DNA from: an uncultured Candidatus Melainabacteria bacterium | GTDB lineage: Bacteria; Cyanobacteriota; Vampirovibrionia; Gastranaerophilales; Gastranaerophilaceae | NCBI GenBank assembly: GCA_934754515.1 | Contig: CAKVIG010000001.1 | Coordinates: 62,001 to 126,000, forward strand | DNA: 64,000 nucleotides | Reading direction: 5' to 3' | Part shown: one piece after another, positions 60,072-64,000 of the stretch | Position numbering within the stretch: position 1 is the stretch's first letter | Layout of the letters: each line of letters begins with the position of its first letter | Notes under the pieces: model-generated | Database searches by the model: none | The model's input: only the letters and a program-made list of their open reading frames with translations | What the model was told of the DNA's origin: nothing | Position numbers and translations under genes: made by a program

Positions 60072-60714
60072 CTGCAATAACTCCTTTTTCTCCAACTTCC
60101 GTAATCTTTTTCAACAATTTTGGTGCAAAAATTTCGCTCTCAAAATGTCCGATATCAAAAACAACTTTCTTAGCTTCAACCGCTGTATGAAATTTCAAAT
60201 CACCTGTTACAAACGCATCTGTCTGTCCGATGAATTCCGAACCTGAACCTGCGCAAAATCCGATTGTCTTAACTTCTTTTACATTATAATTATTCACATA
60301 TCTGAGTTTTGGTGAAATCAGCAAAAGTTTGTTTCTTAAATCAATAACGCTCATCGGATTATCAAGTTCCACAACCCTTACAAAATCATCATTATAGCTT
60401 TTATTTAATCCTAATTCTTGAATAATTAAATCTGTAGTTCCGCCTTCTGCTCGGTCTAAATTTGTGTGCGCACAATACATATTAATTTTTCTGTACTCTA
60501 AAGGTACGAAAAACAACGGATGGTGCGAAATTATCATATCACAGCCTTGTTTAACAGCTTGTTCTAAAATTTGGTCAGTAATTGTTAATGCAAAAAGAAT
60601 TTTGTTAACGCAAGATTCTTTTAAATCTACTATCCAACCGCTCGCATCCCATTTTTCTTGAGTTTCAAGAGGTGCAAATTTTTCTATTTTTTGTACAATT
60701 TCGTACTTATTCAA
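60049..60714 (-). CDS. Nif3-like dinuclear metal-centre protein
   Basis: This 221-residue protein belongs to the NIF3/YqfO family, which forms hexamers with a two-metal site. Visible parts are IEKFAPLETQEKWDASGWIV (about 9-28), the metal motif ISHHPLFF (about 62-69), HTNLDRAEGGTTDL (about 82-95), CAGSGSEFIG and TGDLKFHTAVEA, and DIGHFESE (about 189-196). The start is TTG 60714 with GGAGG 7 bases upstream; this puts residue 1 where the family normally starts. Its function is unresolved. It overlaps coaBC by 8 bases. Confidence 0.9.
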   Translation of the reverse strand: MNKYEIVQKIEKFAPLETQEKWDASGWIVDLKESCVNKILFALTITDQILEQAVKQGCDMIISHHPLFFVPLEYRKINMYCAHTNLDRAEGGTTDLIIQELGLNKSYNDDFVRVVELDNPMSVIDLRNKLLLISPKLRYVNNYNVKEVKTIGFCAGSGSEFIGQTDAFVTGDLKFHTAVEAKKVVFDIGHFESEIFAPKLLKKITEVGEKGVIADEKSPFI

Positions 60715-61915
60715 AAATTTCCTCCAAAATACGTTTTGCAATATTTTGTTTTGTGTTTTTTTCTATATGTTTAATATTCAGATTTTTATCCAAAATATAA
60801 ACTTCGTTTTCATCACTGTTAAACCCGATATCTTTTCTTGAAATATCGTTAGCAATCAAAAAATCACAACCTTTGTTTTGAATTTTCTTTTTAGCATTCT
60901 CTATTAAGTTTTCACTTTCTGCACAAAAACCTACTATCGTAGTTCCCTCTCCTTTGAGGAGAGGGTTAGGGTGAGGTGAAAAACTTTTATTTTTTATCTG
61001 ACAAATTTCCTTCAAAATATCGGGATTTTTAACTAACTCTAATGTTATTCCTTCTTCATCACCCTTTTTTATTTTTTGTTCTGAATATTCTTTAACTCTA
61101 TAATCTGAAACAGCTGCTGTCATAATCACACAATCTTGGTCATTCAAATTTTCTTTAACAACTTTTTCCATTTCTCGTGCAGTTTCAACAACAATATTTT
61201 TATAACCTTTATCAACTTTGAAGGTAGAAACAAGAGTAACTTCTGCGCCTTCTTGTGTCGCGATATCTGCTAAAGCCATTCCCATTTTTCCTGAAGACGC
61301 GTTAGTAATAAATCTTACTGGGTCAATTTTTTCTTTTGTTCCACCTGCTGTAATTAAAATTTTTTTTCCGCTCAATCTTCCTGACAATAAGATTTTATCT
61401 GTTGCTTCAAAAATTTCTTCAACCTCGCGCATTCTACCTTTACCATTTGTTCCGCAAGCTAAATAACCTTCATCAGGTTCTAAAATATGATAACCGTTTT
61501 TTCTTAACTTTTCTAAATTCTCTTGTACAAAAGGATTTTCCCACATGTTTGTATTCATAGCCGGTGCTATAAGAAACGGTTTATTAAACGCACAAGCCGT
61601 TGATAATAAAAGATTGTCACAAATTCCGTTTGCAAGTTTAGAAATAGTATTAGCACTTGCAGGAGCTATTACAAAAATATCAGCTTCTGTTAAAGCTATG
61701 TGTTCAGGCTTGTATTCATCAATAGAAAAATTATCTACATAAACTTCGTTATTAGAAAGTGTTTGCAGAGTCAATTTTGTGACAAAATTCAAAGCATTAG
61801 GAGTCAACACGACACGCACATTTGCACGAGCTTTGCGGTAGAGTCTGATTAGTTCACATATCTTATAAGCGGCAATTCCGCCCGTAATTCCGATTAAAAT
61901 ATTTTTGTTTTCCAT
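60707..61915 (-). CDS. coaBC: Bifunctional phosphopantothenoylcysteine decarboxylase/synthetase
   Basis: Two steps of coenzyme A synthesis in one chain of 402 residues. The N-terminal CoaC flavodoxin-like domain (1-175) has ITGGIAAYKICELIR, the LTEADIFVIAPASANTISKLANG block and catalytic PAMNTNMWENP (about 115-125). The CoaB half has ITAGGTKEKIDPVRFITNASSGKMG (about 188-212) and the K-x-K-K motif near QKIKKGDE (about 280). Residues about 311-325 (SPHPNPLLKGEG) come from a family D arm inserted just before the conserved IVGFCAES. The synthetase fold seems otherwise intact. It lies between recN and nif3 in one operon. coaD is at 12363. Confidence 0.96.
   Translation of the reverse strand: MENKNILIGITGGIAAYKICELIRLYRKARANVRVVLTPNALNFVTKLTLQTLSNNEVYVDNFSIDEYKPEHIALTEADIFVIAPASANTISKLANGICDNLLLSTACAFNKPFLIAPAMNTNMWENPFVQENLEKLRKNGYHILEPDEGYLACGTNGKGRMREVEEIFEATDKILLSGRLSGKKILITAGGTKEKIDPVRFITNASSGKMGMALADIATQEGAEVTLVSTFKVDKGYKNIVVETAREMEKVVKENLNDQDCVIMTAAVSDYRVKEYSEQKIKKGDEEGITLELVKNPDILKEICQIKNKSFSPHPNPLLKGEGTTIVGFCAESENLIENAKKKIQNKGCDFLIANDISRKDIGFNSDENEVYILDKNLNIKHIEKNTKQNIAKRILEEIFE
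60942..60983. repeat. Family D half-element inside coaBC
   Basis: CCCTCTCCTTTGAGGAGAGG then GTTAGGGTGAGGTGAAAAA. In the coaBC frame it reads FSPHPNPLLKGEG. It is an excellent match to one arm of the 19684-19817 copy. Confidence 0.88.
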
Positions 61916-61951
61916 GATAAAAGTATTATAGCATGGTGAAATAAAAATTTA

Positions 61952-63601
61952 TTATCCCATCAATGTTTGTGCAAACTTTAATGATTCTTCAGTAACTTCA
62001 CCGCCTGCAAGTTCAGCAATCGCTTTTAATTTTCTATCTCCCTCAAGAACTGAAATGTCAACGCTTGTCGTGCCGTCTTGCGTTTTTCTTACATAAAAAT
62101 GTTTGTCGGATTTCGACGCAATAATTGCTTGGTGCGTAATCATAATGATTTGCATATATTTAGAAAGTTCTTTTACTTCATCAGCTACGGCTTGTGAAGT
62201 TTTGCCTGAAATACCCGTATCAATTTCATCAAAAATAACTGTATCAATATTATCAGATTGAGCAAAAATTGTTTTAATCGCAAGCATTACTCTTGAAATT
62301 TCACCGCCGGAAGCAACTTTAGCTAAAGGTTTCAAGCCTTCTGAAATATTCGTAGAAATCAAAAATTCGACTTTGTCGCAACCGTTAATCGTAAGTTCTG
62401 TTTTTTCAAAACTTATATCAAACTTAACCTTTGGAAGCTCCAATTTTTCAAGTTTTTCAACAATAAGAGAAGACAAAACTTTTGCATAATTTTTTCTCTC
62501 AGCAGAAATCTCATCCGCCATTTTTTCGAGTTGCGATTTTTTGTTGGAAATTTCAATTTCCAATTCTTCAATATTTTGTGTTGAAAACTCAATTCCTTCA
62601 AGTTCTTGGCGCAATTTTTCGCCTTGCTCCATTACTTTTTCTAAACTTCCGCCGTATTTGCGCTTTAATTTGTCCAATAAAAATAATCGCTCTTGAATAG
62701 TGTTTATACGTTCTTCATCGTTATCGAGGCGTGAAGAATATTCTCTTAATTCGCTCGAAACATCCTTTAAAGTTTCAATCGCACTAATTAAGTTGCTTTC
62801 AACGTTTTCTAAAGAATTATCCATGCCGGAAGCTTTAGACAAATTCATCTTGATTTGCATCAAAGCGTCCATAATCGCACCATCATCGCCTGAAATTGAC
62901 CAATAAGAAGAGCCTGTAAGGTCTTTTAATTTTTCTACATTCTCTAAAATCGAAAGTTCGTTATTAAGTTCTTCATCTTCTTGCGCAGATTGGATTTGCG
63001 CTTCTTCAATTTCGTTAACCTGAAACTTGAGAAAATCAATCTGTTCTTCTGTTTTATCAGCAGAATTCTTGAGTTCGTCAAGCTTTGCAATCATAAATTT
63101 GTAGTCAGAAAATTCTTTTCTGAAATCTTCCAACATTTTTCCGCAAGTATTTTTTGCGTAAGAATCCAACAAAACAATATGGTATTTTGGCTGTAAAAAA
63201 GAATACGTTTGATGTTGCGAATGTACATCCAAAAATAATTCTCTAAAATGACGCATAAATTCTTGATTAACTAAACAACCGTTAACCCTTGAACGTGAAA
63301 CAGTTTGAGTAATTTCTCTTGATAAAATAATTTCGTCACCTAAATCATCTATTCCATATTCATCAAAAAATACGGTTAAATCTTGTTTTTTATTTAAAAT
63401 CGTAACTTCTATTACAGCTTTTTCAGCACCTGTTTTAATAACTTCTTTTCCTGCTTTTGCACCAAAAGCTATATCAATTGCATTGATTAAAATACTTTTA
63501 CCTGCGCCTGTTTCACCTGTAATTATATTCAAACCTTCGGCTAAATCTACCTCTAGCTCATCTATTAATATGTAATTTTTTATTGAAATCTTTGATAACA
63601 T
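61952..63601 (-). CDS. recN: DNA repair protein RecN
   Basis: SMC-like ATPase of double-strand break repair. 549 residues, usual length. The N-terminal half has ISIKNYILIDELEVDLAEGLNIITGETGAGKS, cited as residues 5-36 with the Walker A GETGAGKS. A central coiled coil follows (about 155-370), with the short hinge typical of RecN. The C-terminal half has KVASGGEISRVMLAIK (signature) and DTVIFDEIDTGISGKTSQAV (Walker B). It is the first clear gene of an operon with coaBC and nif3, and the acidic gene upstream ends 3 bases before its start. Confidence 0.97.
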   Translation of the reverse strand: MLSKISIKNYILIDELEVDLAEGLNIITGETGAGKSILINAIDIAFGAKAGKEVIKTGAEKAVIEVTILNKKQDLTVFFDEYGIDDLGDEIILSREITQTVSRSRVNGCLVNQEFMRHFRELFLDVHSQHQTYSFLQPKYHIVLLDSYAKNTCGKMLEDFRKEFSDYKFMIAKLDELKNSADKTEEQIDFLKFQVNEIEEAQIQSAQEDEELNNELSILENVEKLKDLTGSSYWSISGDDGAIMDALMQIKMNLSKASGMDNSLENVESNLISAIETLKDVSSELREYSSRLDNDEERINTIQERLFLLDKLKRKYGGSLEKVMEQGEKLRQELEGIEFSTQNIEELEIEISNKKSQLEKMADEISAERKNYAKVLSSLIVEKLEKLELPKVKFDISFEKTELTINGCDKVEFLISTNISEGLKPLAKVASGGEISRVMLAIKTIFAQSDNIDTVIFDEIDTGISGKTSQAVADEVKELSKYMQIIMITHQAIIASKSDKHFYVRKTQDGTTSVDISVLEGDRKLKAIAELAGGEVTEESLKFAQTLMG

Positions 63602-63604
63602 ACC

Positions 63605-64000
63605 CTATTCCTCGTCATCACCCGTTTCATAATCTTCTTCTTCAAAATCTTCTTCTCCGGACTCCTCATCATCTGTATCTTCATCGTCGGAATATTCTTC
63701 TAAATCTTCTTCATCATCAGAGTTTTCTGCATCATCTAATTCGCTGTAATCATCAGACTCGTCTTCTTCATCACTCTCGTTGTCTTCTAAAACTTCCTGC
63801 TCTTGTTCAATTTCCTCATTTTCTTCGATTTCCTCTTCACCTTCATACTGAGGAATTTCGGCTTCCGGTTTGATTTCTTCATGGTGTCCGAGTTTGTCTT
63901 CAATTACTTCAAACTCTTTTTTTACAATATTTTTAGGAAAACTAAGTGTATAAGGATTTGCTAACGCGGATTTTAATGCATTATAATATTCTTCCGCTTC
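63605..64000 (-). CDS. C-terminal part of an acidic protein (partial)
   Basis: An open frame of 131 codons enters from the right edge and stops at 63605-63607. The first 35 residues seen (EAEEYYNALKSALANPYTLS...) look folded. They are followed by about 90 residues that are almost all Glu, Asp, Ser and Tyr (e.g. EEDLEEYSDDEDTDDEESG). It resembles the acidic tails of the FliM-like and FimV-like proteins in this window only in composition. Function is unknown. It ends 3 bases before the recN start, so it belongs to the recN operon. Confidence 0.75.
   Translation of the reverse strand, partial: EAEEYYNALKSALANPYTLSFPKNIVKKEFEVIEDKLGHHEEIKPEAEIPQYEGEEEIEENEEIEQEQEVLEDNESDEEDESDDYSELDDAENSDDEEDLEEYSDDEDTDDEESGEEDFEEEDYETGDDEE

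Noticed and set aside
62482..63873. Several + strand open frames across recN and the acidic gene
   Set aside because: They are antisense to conserved recN codons or to a Glu/Asp-rich tail, which always yields Leu/Phe/Ser/His-rich mirror frames.

Overview
The window looks like chromosomal DNA of a low-GC, flagellated, outer-membrane-bearing anaerobe. My best guess is an uncultured gut relative of the Cyanobacteria (Vampirovibrionia/Melainabacteria, order Gastranaerophilales). Pointers are the AT-rich sequence, a TolC-type outer-membrane protein and AMIN-like domain (diderm envelope), a coiled-coil protein at 18995-19594 resembling a DivIVA-like family conserved in cyanobacteria, a CheA-receiver hybrid of cyanobacterial/Pil-Chp style, fused FeoA-FeoB, and small proteins sharing a short N-terminal pattern M-x-I-x(n)-F-x-[GAS]. 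No photosynthesis gene is visible. The assignment is inference; no database search was possible.

Layout. 0-18.5 kb is mostly housekeeping: dnaX, an OmpR-type two-component pair, a MATE exporter, gyrB, a WG-repeat secreted protein, an rsmA / family-9 glycosyltransferase / coaD / YhcG-type nuclease operon, a GCS2-type glutamate-cysteine ligase, a CoA-disulfide-reductase-like flavoenzyme and rpe. 18.5-25 kb holds the coiled-coil protein, rnhB, ferritin, a metallophosphoesterase, a four-gene lineage-specific cluster (two tiny proteins, a PlsC-like acyltransferase, an HEVGH putative metalloprotease) and mraY. 25-32.3 kb is a flagellar block: fliD on one strand and a two-SpoA FliM/FliN-like protein, fliO, fliP, fliQ, a small secreted protein and fliR on the other. 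32.3-36.9 kb carries thioredoxin, feoAB, a glycosyltransferase and a solute-binding lipoprotein. 36.9-46.2 kb is the most distinctive part: a FimV/HubP-like AMIN-TM-acidic protein, a tandem CheW and a REC-GGDEF protein on the minus strand, divergent from an MCP with almost no extracytoplasmic loop and a CheA-REC hybrid. 46-52.5 kb has a zinc-ribbon protein, leuD, dnaN and a MarR / EmrA / TolC-type efflux set. 52.5-64 kb has a TPR glycosyltransferase, small hypotheticals, an ACT protein, an orphan NarL-type regulator, bioA-bioD, a Nif3 protein, coaBC, recN and the start of an acidic protein running off the end.

The second theme is small inverted-repeat DNA. At least five families occupy the gaps: family A (about 150 bp, ends like GGAAAATTGAAAGTGG, core GGTGCAAAAAATTGCACC), family B (GTAGGTTGGGC..GCCCAAC hairpins), family C (TTAAG-rich inverted arms), family D (CTCACCCTAACCCTCTCC arms) and family E (a single imperfect palindrome). 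Family A or C copies sit in every gap of the fliM-to-fliR operon, and family D arms have been absorbed in frame into three proteins (FliO, BioA, CoaBC).

Working together: the switch and export-gate genes build the flagellum. The chemosensory cluster probably links a surface or ligand signal to CheA and c-di-GMP through a polar hub protein. MarR probably controls the EmrA and TolC genes through a duplicated operator. No tRNA, rRNA, CRISPR array, transposase or prophage was seen.
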